Shown: piece after piece, positions 15,001 through 26,100 of the stretch | Layout: the number at the start of each line of letters is the position of its first letter | Position numbering within the stretch: the stretch's first letter is position 1 | Assembly (NCBI RefSeq): GCF_003590095.1 | Contig: NC_039478.1 | Location: forward strand, 682,001-746,000 | Origin: Trichoplusia ni | Taxonomy: Eukaryota > Arthropoda > Insecta > Lepidoptera > Noctuidae | DNA length: 64,000 bases | Direction: 5' to 3' | Translations under genes and position numbers: made by a program | The notes under the pieces: generated by a model | Seen by the model: only the letters and a program-made list of their open reading frames with translations | Database searches by the model: none | Told to the model about the DNA's origin: nothing

Positions 15001-16201
15001 ATAAATTTATACTGTCATTGTGTTAAGTAACGAATACATAATGTGGTATATTTTTTTTAGGAAACAGTTTAACACAAGGGACGGTATTGCTCTACAAAAT
15101 TTAATGTTTTTGTAAGTATAATATAATTATAACTGTATTTGTGATAACTGGAATAAAAATCTAGAGAACACCTTTTTATTAATCGACAAATACAAAATAA
15201 TAACACCTATTTGTTATTGAAAAGGAATTAAATACAAAACAATAATACCATCGATAAAATTGTAGAGATAAAATGACTGTCCGATTCGTGTGATTGCGTC
15301 GGAAAAATACATTATCAGTGTTGTATAACGTTTTAATTATTTCTATTTAAGATATTATAACATTAAACTACTCTACAAAACATAGACCAGGAAACCAAGC
15401 TCCTATTGTAAAACTATTTATTTTAACAAGACATTTACTGGAGCAAACAATTTTATGATAAAGAAAATGTAATATTTTTAACAAGATATTACAGGAAGGA
15501 AAATAAATGCTTATTGGGGTAATATAGCAATAAACCCATTTTGGATCACAATGTGCATTTCACCACAGTCGAATGAGGCTGAACTAAATCGATTGATTTA
15601 GTTTCCGATTGTTTAAACTTCGTTTATATCAAGAGTAAGTTGTATTATAAATATGATTGTAAATATAATATTATTGTCAACACCGAAACTTACGAGCATT
15701 TATATTTCAAAGGATAATAAATGTTTTATATTTGAACAGTAACAATCTTTGACTATTTTTTTATTATTGTGTATTTATATTTTATGTTCATATTATTTCT
15801 TTAATGTTATAAAAATATATTATATAGTATCTAGTTTGTTTTTGCTGTCAAGCGTAACTATTTAATGTGTACGTCTGGTGTTTACCTTGTTATTTTATTA
15901 ATAAATATGACACTCTCTCAAAATGATGCTAAATGCATTTAAAAAAAAAATATTTATGGAGTTACTTGTAAAGAGTTTTATGAGTGAAAAACTTGATAAA
16001 TAATTCATCTTGGCAAAACCAGTGACCACGTGAGCACATTACTTTACGTATGCATTATTAATGACATAGAAATACAGTACATTCATAAATTTAAATTTGT
16101 AAAATCAACTGACATCGCACTGCAAAATTTAAATACGATGATTTATAGTTTTGATGATACAAAAATAGTAAATAAATGTTTAAAATTGAATGAAAGTTTA
16201 C
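3018..16201 (-). other. mirr: mirr intron 1 (about 13.2 kb)
   Basis: This is the interval between the exon 1 donor (CAG|GTAAAC) and the exon 2 acceptor (CAG). It is phase 0, AT-rich and without convincing coding sequence. I recognised no SINE, Helitron or MITE across its whole length, unlike the upstream flank. Short GC-rich or CpG-rich patches occur near 6090-6240, 6470-6530, 8400-8660, 10345-10630, 11225-11310 and 12180-12310; these are candidate enhancers by composition only. A small perfect hairpin (TTCCCTAATT with AATTAGGGAA, 7-base loop) lies at 7541-7567. A TATATATAAAAGG string lies at 3392-3404. Confidence 0.72.
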
Positions 16202-16243
16202 CTGATTGGGGGGAGATCCTCTGAAGGCGAACTGGGACGTCAT
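16202..16243 (-). CDS. mirr: mirror, coding exon 1 (N-terminal 14 residues)
   Basis: This short first coding exon belongs to the Iroquois-class homeodomain transcription factor mirror, a nuclear DNA-binding protein that patterns eye, body wall, ovary and wing in insects. On the minus strand an ATG at 16243 opens the peptide MTSQFAFRGSPPNQ, and the exon ends in CAG followed by GTAAAC, a good donor, after exactly 14 codons (phase 0). This matches the phase-0 acceptor of the recognised mirror exon at 3017. I chose this ATG because it is the first in frame after an in-frame TGA at 16304-16306, its -3 base is a purine (G), and it lies at the edge of a CpG-rich block suited to a promoter and 5'UTR. 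The SQF motif after the start resembles N-termini I remember for arthropod Iroquois proteins. The exon is too short for homology alone to prove it; confidence rests on phase, position and splice-site agreement. Confidence 0.78.
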
Positions 16244-16840
16244 CTCGTAGTGCGTAACTCGCCAGTAAACTTGTAAGTTATCACGATTAGTGTTAGGTCT
16301 GTGTCACTGTCCGCACACACTTCACAGTTGCATGTTTGTCGCGCGCTGGCACTGGTCGACACGCGGGGCGACGTAGCGGTGCACCCCCGAGCGGAGTCGG
16401 AGCGGGCACGGGCTGCACTCGCGACGGTGCACGCTGGAGCCGCGGGTCCGCACGGTGCGAATATCGATTGCGGTAGAGTCGGGATACGGCGGAGCGTCAC
16501 AGGAGCGGAGCGAGCCGCGTGGTGCAGCGGGCGCGTGGTCGCGCGCGCGGCGGCAGTGGGTAATGCGGTAGCTGCCCGCCAGGTGATAGTAATTGGCGCC
16601 GCCGTCCCGCTCTCGCGTCGGCCGTCCCTCTCGGCGCGCACACGCACACTCGCGGCTGTGTGCGTGTCGCTCGCACACCGCTCCTTCTTTTCACGCTCGC
16701 GTCGCCGTTTGACCCCGCGCGCCGTCGACGCTCTCGATTTTTGCGGTGCGGTGGGTGGCGCCCGCCACAGGGGCGGCCCGACGCGGTGGGGGCCACCGGA
16801 GGTGGGGGTAGATGCACTCCTTTCTTTTTTAAAGCTTCTC
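16244..16840 (-). promoter_or_regulatory. mirr: CpG-rich probable mirr promoter and 5'UTR
   Basis: About 600 bases of GC-rich, CpG-dense DNA lie directly upstream of the mirr start codon and stand out sharply from the AT-rich flanks. On the minus strand the block contains only one ATG before the proposed start, fitting a 5'UTR. Long open frames on both strands here reflect the scarcity of AT-rich stop codons; those I checked start with GTG rather than ATG, and their products are Arg/Ala-rich and featureless. I could not place a transcription start: no clear TATA box or TCAGT initiator is visible in the block. A CACCTG E-box lies on the minus strand near 16580. The promoter role is inferred from composition and position. 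Confidence 0.6.
16322..16333 (-). promoter_or_regulatory. minimal uORF in the mirr leader
   Basis: The minus strand reads ATG CAA CTG TGA, a three-codon open frame ending 78 bases before the mirr ATG. Its ATG is preceded by AAAC (A at -3), a favourable insect context, and it is the only ATG between the main start and the outer edge of the CpG block. If it is in the mature leader it could lower translation of mirr. That effect is inferred. Confidence 0.4.
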
Positions 16841-19800
16841 TTTCTTTTCTCGTATTTTTTATGTTAGTATTGGTACGGAGCGGTCTCTTTTATTTTATTT
16901 TATACATATATATTGTGATAATTAACAGTGACGATGCGCACGACGAGCGAGTTTGCCGAAGCCTCGACTTAATGATAGCTTTGCATTTGATTAAAGGTAA
17001 CCACGACATTTGTAATTTTTATTTTCCCTTCATGTGAAACGTACTTGGGTAGCTATACAAGCCTGTCAGTAAAATCGACGGTTGCGGCCTGTTGTGTACT
17101 CGATAGCTTATATTAGTGGGGTCGGTTTAGCGGTGGAAACATTTTAGCGGTGACAGCATTAAACGGTCCTTTGAATGTGTTGCACTTATGTCTGTATTGC
17201 GTACCAGCTTACACAAATTTATAGGCGTACCTAAAACACCAGTTCACTTGGATTATACATATACTTCACAGTATTGTACATTTCATGTTGTTTCATAAAG
17301 AACTGTGTTATTCTTTACGTGATTTTCCATTAAAAGTCTTGTTAGGTTCTTAAGTATAAGTCTCGTATGCTTCTTAGAAGTTCATAATTGTTACTCAAAG
17401 GAAAAACATGAAAACATAAAGGACCAAGAATCTGCGATACAAGTTTAAGGTTATGAATAATGAGAAAGATTTCAAATAAAATTGCTGTGTAAAAGTGCGC
17501 AAGTGGCTAGATCAAATAGGATAACAATCTACAATTAAACTATGACAATAACAAAACCAAGTATCGAAATAAAAAGCGCAACGTCCCCGATCGATCTGTT
17601 CCCCTCTTCTTTCTTATCGCGCGAATATTTCACACTGAACGCATACCGACCGAAAAAACTCACACAGATATAAAATATTCAAACGGTATAACATAAAATA
17701 AATTATCTTAGGTGAGTGTGAGATTGTGTGCGTTGCCCCCTCCTCTGGGCGGGTACCGGCGAGCGACCAATTGGGTCGAGCGGCGCGCGACGCCGGGCCA
17801 AAGTCACTCATCGCGGCGCTGTTGTTGCTGCCGCACGCTCCGCTCCCGCTCCTCTAGCGCTGAGGCCGCGCCGCTGGCAGCTACTAAGCCATGACCTTAA
17901 TCCTTTGACTCATTACACCGGCTCACTGACACCGCAATACTTATTTATACAACCGCTCTTGCTTATTTTCTAATGGAATTGCTCTACTATCGATCGAAAG
18001 TAAAAAACGTTAAGATTTTCTTGAGAAATCTTAAAAAACGAAATTACAAAAAAAACACACTTAGTCATTTTTATTACACAGAAAAAAGATTTGGAGCTAA
18101 GACAGTACAATCATACTGCTAAATGCAGATTACTAACGTAATAATACTAATTAATACTGAATGCAATAAGTAACTGACCAATGTAATATTATACAGTCGA
18201 TGTATAATGTATGAGTGATAAGAAAATATAAGTTTAGGTAAAGTATTTCACGTAATGTTGCCTGGAAAAAATGCCCACCGTGTTTAAGTTTAACTCTACA
18301 TTACCGTTTAGTATTCTCGAACAAAACAAATGTAATAAACTGCTTGAGTTATGTTTTCACACTATAGGTATACATTTATACCATCGATAAATGAAGTAAT
18401 ATTTTTCCGTCTTCATAAACCTGAAAAGATTTGCACAATGTTTGTAATTTATTCACAAATATCTGAACTCTAAACGGCAATAAATTATGAACTTCAGGCG
18501 GCTCTACATTTCTTTATTCAAACAACTAAGTGTCTGATCTAATGTGATTTATGAATCTTTCATGTATATTTTGTCAAAATCTTCACATGTGCGAAGTAAG
18601 TTCACACTCACAGTCAATTATAAAGTGCCTTCTATATATTATCCACTGAGTGATACAGCGTGCAATAAACACGTTGTGAAAATATTTCCTTGGCTCGTTA
18701 TTCCAGCGTTAGTGGTAGACGCGGGTCGTTCGACGGCGTCGTTTAATTTCAGCAAAGGCACGTGTGGTGATCTTATGAGTCGTCCACTTACACCTATAAA
18801 CGATCATAGTCCCGACGACAGATTGAAATAAAATGGAAAGACGCATCGGCATCTTAAAAGGCGTGCGGTAAGAAAATAAAAAGAAAGCGAGCGTTATTTG
18901 TTTTAGTCAAATGAGTTTTTGACGTGGAGCGTCTCATACATATCGAGTTCGTGGAAGGCTGGCTTTATTAGCGCGACTGTACCGGCACAAAGACACATCG
19001 CATTTAAATATCACACTAAAAGCGTCAATCTACATACGTCCTATCGAGCAAATCCTAAAAGTGATTTATACTGAGACCCTATTCGATTGAAGTAGATTAC
19101 AAATAATGAATAAAATTGCATACGAAATGAGTAGACCGAGAGTCCGTGGGTGTACCGTTGTTTGAGCGGGGTGGGGGAGGTGCGCGGGCGGGTTTATTGC
19201 TGGTAAATACTTAGCTAGTATACCTCTAGATACCTCGCCACCGCTTATCCGCCCGATATGCCCCTGTGTGGATACGTCAAACTTCATTTGCGCTTTTGAT
19301 CTGTGCTCCAGTAGATACGTCGAACGGTTTTGCTCCCACACGCTCACATTAAATCGCGGAAATTGCCGGAGGAAATGGAGAACGACGAATTCCAATTTTG
19401 GGTACTTACTTTGATTCAAATAAGGCTCTTCGATACACATCAATGATCACAAATTTAAAGTAACCTATCCGTCGTTGTTGAAAAAGTTCCATGCTTTACG
19501 TCACACCCACAATACGAAACAGAAAAATACAGAGTAAATAAATGGTAACAATGTGATTCACTACAAAACTGACAATGCCGTTGACTATGTTCTTCTTCTA
19601 AAATTTTCTGTAAGACCGAAATCAAAACAAGACTATAATTGTCTTTGATATTTTTGTTTTGGCCTAAAAATACAAACGTCATTTTATGACGCGCAGATTT
19701 AAATACAGAACTATTCGTTGATGAATGGTGAATACGGTCCGTTTGGAATGTCAATATTCATCATTGAATATCATAGCATGTCTGTTACATGTCCTATTAT

Positions 19801-20016
19801 GCTATTGATGCTTAAAAAAGGTCTAGTATTTGATCTTTCTTTACAATTGAACAATCTTTTGGACCTATTGACTTTTCAAATTCTTAGGATATAGTTTAAT
19901 ACATATAAAGTAATCATAATACGAAATATGACCTCCAATCAGCTAAGATAATAATATTGCTAAGATTAAAAAAAGTAAAAAATAGTGGTTTCTTAGGTTT
20001 ACGCGAATGTTAGACA
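16841..20016. other. upstream flank, no gene seen (GC-rich island at 17730-17890)
   Basis: This is AT-rich non-coding DNA next to the mirr CpG block. A second GC-rich patch lies at 17730-17890. A consensus plus-strand donor (TTAG|GTGAGTGTG) lies at 17708-17720 and could end an exon of a transcript running away from mirr. A 124-codon ATG-initiated minus-strand frame at 19066-19440 has no recognisable domain. I see no transposable element here. Confidence 0.55.
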
Positions 20017-20138
20017 TTGAAATGAAACTACTTTTACGGATTTTATCGCGGTTTAATTTTAGATTTTAGTTCCCGACCTTTCGAAATCTTTGCAGGTATC
20101 ATGGTCACGGGCAGACCGTAAAAGTAGTTTCATTTCAA
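20017..20138. mobile_element. foldback MITE-like element with 23-bp perfect inverted ends
   Basis: Bases 20017-20039 (TTGAAATGAAACTACTTTTA then CGG) are the exact reverse complement of 20116-20138. The 76-base interior holds the strings GGATTTTATCGCGG, CCGACCTTTCGAAATC and GGTATCATGGTCACGGGCAGA, which I remember from a dispersed repeat in moth genomes. It has no coding capacity. Perfect arms suggest a fairly young or maintained structure. The class (MITE or foldback) is inferred from structure; flanking target duplications are not obvious. Confidence 0.7.
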
Positions 20139-23100
20139 AGTAAAAAATATTGTTATTTCATATTTTGTCCCCTAATTTCAAACAATGGCCTTAAAGTTAT
20201 GCTTTTAAATAAAAACCCATTCGAACATCTTCTACTTAGTAAGGCGAATACACGCTCTTTACAATGTATTTCAGAAAAGGTGAAAATTAGTTTTAGAGTA
20301 TACCGCAGTCTGTATTAAAACCTACCAAAATTACGCTATGTTAACAATTATTAATTAGAACAAGATAGCTAACACTTGTTTTACTTGTCATATTAAAAAA
20401 GGAACAAAAAGTAAAGAAGCCAAAAAAAATGTGTTTTTAGTCGTGTTTTTTCAGGTTTAAGAATTCATTAAAATTAGATTTTTTGTTTCGAAATATATGT
20501 TCCAAAAATATTCCAATAAGTTTTTTATCTGAAATTCTAGGCAACCCGTTCTTTTGCACATTAAGGTAGAGTTGCAAACTTGAATAGATTTTTTTTAGAA
20601 ATATCAGATTATAATAAGCCCGTCTTTAGGGATATTCTAAGTCAACGTATAAGCTGATGACGAAGGCGTCACAATGTTAGAATCGCAACAATTAAGGTCG
20701 CATTAGCGGTCACACGTTGCGTATGAGCGCCTAATATTTACAATTCGCGGCAATTTTGCAAGATCAAACGACAAGGTCACTGACGAATGACACGACTGTT
20801 TTCATTTTACTTTTATCTTTAACCAATAATATTCCCACTAAAATATAAAAGCAGTATGTTATACAAAGACTTACCAACAGAATTCAATATTTCTGGCATT
20901 TATAAAAAAATAAAAATAGATTCTTGTAGCATTTTACATTGACGTTAATAGATCCACCAATAGCAAAAAGAGAGTTTACTAATACTTGAGTAATAATGAT
21001 ACTGTCATTCTGTTTTAATGACCTTATGATATGGCTAAACAAACTCATCAGCGAAGCGAGATAATTGTAATTAAGGTTGCCCATCAGGGCCGTTGTTCCA
21101 GAGGATAGAGGCCCTGATTTCAGTCCGTCACTAGTACTTAATCCTTAGCAGTATACGTAGAGCATAATAGACATTAGCCTACTTAACCCCAAAATGTCTG
21201 TAACCTGTAGTTAGAATACTATATAATACTAATAGGCATATGTTTTTTCTTCTGGACTCTTGACTCAAGTTGTTTTGGAGACAAGGGCTAGTTTCCAGTT
21301 TTACCAGATTCAGCTGATTACCGCTTTTACATCGAGTCACTGCTAATCTTACTATCATCATCCATCTTACTCGGTACAAGAATTTATCATAAGATTACAA
21401 AAAAAAACTTATCACTCAATGATTATCGTAGGACCAATTTCAACCTGACTTTGAAAAATTTGTACGAAACTTTGTACGAACATTGCGAAATTTGCGAAAA
21501 ACGTAAAATCTGAAAAAAAAATAGAAAAATAATCTTTTCGCTTATTCAGTAAAAATAACACATAACAAAAAAGTAAAGAACATTGTCTATATTAAAAATA
21601 AAAAAGTTTTTTTTTTTAAATCTACAAAAAAACTGTTTTTAGTTTCGTGCAAAATTTAATGTGCGAATCGTTTTAAAGTGTTATTAATTGCAGTATTTCT
21701 AGTGATCGACTCCTAGACTGGAACTTGGACGATGGTTAATTGCTCTGATAATGTACGGGTAACTCGTTTACTTAATGATGTCTTAATTAATTAAAAGCAA
21801 TCGTCTGCAGTACCGCTAATTACAAGCCGCTACAGAAAGGGCTTTTAATTTTGCACTTTTTGTTTATGCACGAGTAATTATAAAACAAATGCAAAATTTA
21901 AATAAAGATGTTCTGTATTGAAGTTAGATTTACATAGTTTTTTATGCCGTAGAAGAATAATGCTAATAATTTATGTACTTGGACAAAAATAAGAGCACGT
22001 ACACAAATACAAATTTAATGGCTAAGATTTTTTTTGTAATTTTGAAACGTCGTTTGTGATTTTTTTTAAAGTTCGTTAAAGTTTTTTTTCTCTAATCAAG
22101 AAAGCCTTTCAAGTTACATTTACAGAATGAAATTACGAGCGCCTTGAGAATAATACCCATAAACGTCTAATAACCCCTTTGACGTGTGGTTATGAATGAG
22201 GATCTACATAGGTACGCATTACACTCTCATGAATGGATCGTACTTTTAGTTACGACTCTACAATGAAGTTTCTGCTCCATTAGTCTTATAGCCTGGATCG
22301 AGGGATCGTTAATTAACTCCTACTTAATTATCGAGCGGCACAAACTTTTTTTAATTTTAATTACTAGTGAACTTATCTCGGTAGCACACATTGAATAAGT
22401 GGGTAAACATTTTCTTGGGAGAGGGAGAGGACAAGTTGCAAAAACAGTTTAAGACAAAAGAGTAGCGAAAACCAGAAATGAATCCGGGCGGGCGGAGTGC
22501 TTCCGCCCGGCCCCGACGGGCGAGGGCGCGGAAATAACACGGGAGGCGACGCCACAGAGCCACGCAGACTTAGACCTGCCGCCCGCCAAACAACAATATA
22601 ACATACTCCACTTTTGCAACATCTAATGTTCACTTTATTATTATTTTGTATAATATTCCTGTTCCCATTGTGTAGGATATGCTGTTTACGATTATCATAA
22701 ATTGTAATTAATCAATTAGATACATGTTAAACAACGCTTTGTCAAAAATAAATGAGTTCGTTCTTTAAAACATGTGTGCTCGTTACATAACTTAATGCAC
22801 ATATTTACGCTGTGGTGTAACAAAATTGCGTATTCATTAATAACCTATTGACGTACAGAAGAATGACATTACAATGAATATGAACAAAAAAAGAGATTAC
22901 ATTTTCATCGTCATAAATTGTTATCGATATAAACCCAGGTCTAATAGAGCACTTGTAACTATTGTTTGCCGCACTCACCGAGTATACTGTTTGTGGATAC
23001 GGTGGCACGGGTTAACAGAGTAGAGGGATGGTCATTTAGTGGAAGGTAGCGCTCCCTCGCCGCCCCTCACCCCTCCCGCCAGCCGTGTCTGCAGCACAGA

Positions 23101-26100
23101 CTGATTAAACGATCCGCTGTCTGTCTCTAAACTTGTTTGTTTTGCAGCCCCATCGATGCTACGTACTCCACTTTTTAAACTTTATGCTTCAAAATTCAAA
23201 AATGAGTACTAGCCTTTGCCATTTTCTGATTTTTTAATTTATTTTCTTTTGCAGCCGTATGTGAATGTTTACTTTGATTCTAAAAGATTGGTTGAAAGAA
23301 GAAGACGACTTTAAATGGTTTGGACGTTAATGAAAATTTTAAAATGATATCGATCTTTACGAAGATTGCGTGTGGGGCGAAGATAGCGTTGACAAAGAGA
23401 AATTGACACTGTTATGGGGTTTTGAATGGTTTTTTGCCAAGCGCAGTTTTAAGTAAAGGCGCCAAGTGTGTTGCTTGGATTTCTTTGGGAATAATACTAC
23501 ATTCGTTTTTTGTGTTAAAGCAATAATTAAAAATGGTCTGTAGAAATGACATGTAAATCATGAGAAATAATTCTTGTTATGCTGTTGTGTTTAAATCCAA
23601 TGCGAAAGCTACTAAATCAACAATTATAAGAAAGATTATAATCCATTCAAAAACATTCAATGTGTCTAATAATAATAGACACTTGTTCAAACAACCCAAT
23701 TGTTATTAACATCATAAAATTATACAATGGTAGCCGCTGGTTTGCAATTATTCATAATTCCGTAGTTGGCCATTCAAATAAGCATTTTGTTAGTTTTGGG
23801 TCGGGCCGCGCTGCTGACAACCAAATATTACTAGGAGAGACAGCACGCGAAGTGTTTTGAGTGCATTGTTTATTCGCGGGGGTAGCGTTCGCAGTTTAAG
23901 CGTCCACATGCGGTTGGACACTAATCATTTGTGAACTCAAATTCAACGTTTAATTCCGAAATTAGAACTTATATTGAGTATTTTTTGGTTATTAGTGACG
24001 TCAGCGGAATACGTCAAGTGTGTAGAGTATTGTTACGGTTTTTGGACAAAATATTGAATCACTATAATTATTTTTTCCCCTTTTGTGCATGATTTTTTTA
24101 TATTAAATAGGATAAGGATTACTTTAATTTCATTTTTTTAAAGTTTAATTTTTAAATTATTTTGAAAAACTACATTTAGCGAATGAAACTCATTCCATTA
24201 TTAGCGTCTATTCAGTGATACCAACATAGCCGATTCAACTAAAAATCTTCTGCTAGAGTTATGTTACATCATATTTGATTGTAATTTTGAAAAGAAGTTT
24301 TTTTAGTACAAAAAGGAATTAAATTAATAAATAATTAAAAGGGTCATCCAAAAGATTACTGAGTAAACCCCAAATAAAAGTCTTGTTCGGTACGTGCGGC
24401 TTGTATGCGCGAGTTTTCAGAAAAATTTCGACATTCGACAGGGTTTACGATTTAAAAACAGCTGTTATTTACCAATAAAATTCGTTTCTCAACCCATTTA
24501 GCCGGAAAACACGTTTAGTGTAAAAAAATGTCAATATTTGAAGGTAAATTTCAAAAAGAAAAATCAATTGTGTTTGTTATTATGTATTCACTAACTTATA
24601 ATCGTGGGAAGTGTAAGCAAATTTATTCCGATCGAAAATCCACCTAGTAACCTAAAAGCTGGAACTATTGCAAATTAGACCTTTAAATGGATAAATCATT
24701 GTGATCTATTGACCTCTGAATTTTAAATACAATTGGTTTTCACTTTATTTATTTTTACGTGGAGTAACTTTAGAGCCCTTGAAACAATTATTAAATTTAT
24801 GGTACACGTTAATATTTTTATATCCAATCAAAATCAAGAGATCCAAAAGTACCTACACTTTTTCCCTAGCAAATATATTAGGTGATAAAATTATTCTCTT
24901 ATCGCCAAAATTTATAATTGTAAACCCGATAAAACAGTCGATTAAAAAATCAGCAACTTAAAAACTGAAAATTAATGTAAACTTTTTCAAATACCAATTT
25001 AATGAAAAAAACAAAAGTTGTAAAAACTTAATTTTACCCTAATAAAAATCTGTGATTCAACTCTTCGGTATATGCAGAAACCAAGACATTGATGATTCCC
25101 TATTAATAAATACTCAAGAGATATTTCCCATATGAGAAGAGGCCTGCGGACCAGCAACAAAATCTTTAGCTGGTATTATACAGCCTAACTCAATAAAAAT
25201 ATATCCATATGCTCGTCGGGTAAAAGGTACCTTGTAGTGTTTAAGTTTGGCAAATACTCTCTCTAGCTCTGTCATAGTCCGATGGGAGTACACTTGTGCA
25301 CACCCAGAGAAGAAAACTGTATTTCAGACAAAATCAGTTTACAGCCTAAGTCGAAACACCATGCAATGGCTGTCCAAGTCTTATATTTGCTCTTTATAGT
25401 ACTTCTTGGTATTGGAATCTTCATTAGTAGAGGGTCTAAAACTATTGGTAATTAAATTTAGTTATTTATTCTGTGATTGGGATATATCATAGCTTTTACA
25501 TTTCCGTTCGACTATACTGAATGTCGGTGCAAGTCCGCGTATTTCTTAATCCTAAATATAAATATTATGTGGAAAGGATAGGGTAATGAGGTCCATGGCG
25601 TCTAAATGTAATAAAAAAATATTATGAATGCAGAGAGTCCTAACTCTACATTATTCTGCAGACTATTTAGATTCACGCAAGTATAGCCACTGTTAGAAAC
25701 TAGTTCCATTGCAATTTAACTGATGAATAGTTCTTAACCATTCAAACCACTGAAAGCTTTTGTTTAACTGTGGCTGCCCGTAATTGTATTATGTAAGTCC
25801 ACAGAACGCTGTTGACTGGAACGGTCACGTGGTTAATTAACTTATGTCCAATTGAGCTTGTCGAAATATTGAACGTGCTGAGGACGAAATGAGCAGTGTT
25901 TTAAATGGACCCATTTATTTACCAAAATTATTTATCAATTTAATTTTAAATACAGACAAATTGTTCAGGTTTAATCCCAATTCTGGATGTCAATGAGTTT
26001 ATCCTTTGTTTCGTTGCAGCAAAATGATTTATATAGGTTCATAATTTTCTTGTGCAGTTTAATATAAAATGGGTCTGTTGCATTACGTACTGATTTATAA

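Noticed and set aside
16301..16867. 188-codon plus-strand open frame and overlapping minus-strand frames over the CpG block
   Set aside because: The start is GTG, the products are Arg/Ala-rich with no domain, and long frames are expected where GC content removes stop codons. The block is better explained as the mirr promoter and leader.
17614..17811. Minus-strand ATG frame starting MSDFGP, considered as mirr exon 1
   Set aside because: It has no good donor in the required phase, whereas 16202-16243 has a consensus donor in phase 0 and an upstream in-frame stop.
19066..19440. 124-codon ATG-initiated minus-strand frame
   Set aside because: It has no recognisable motif, signal peptide or supporting splice sites, and the length is possible by chance. 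It is kept only as a note.
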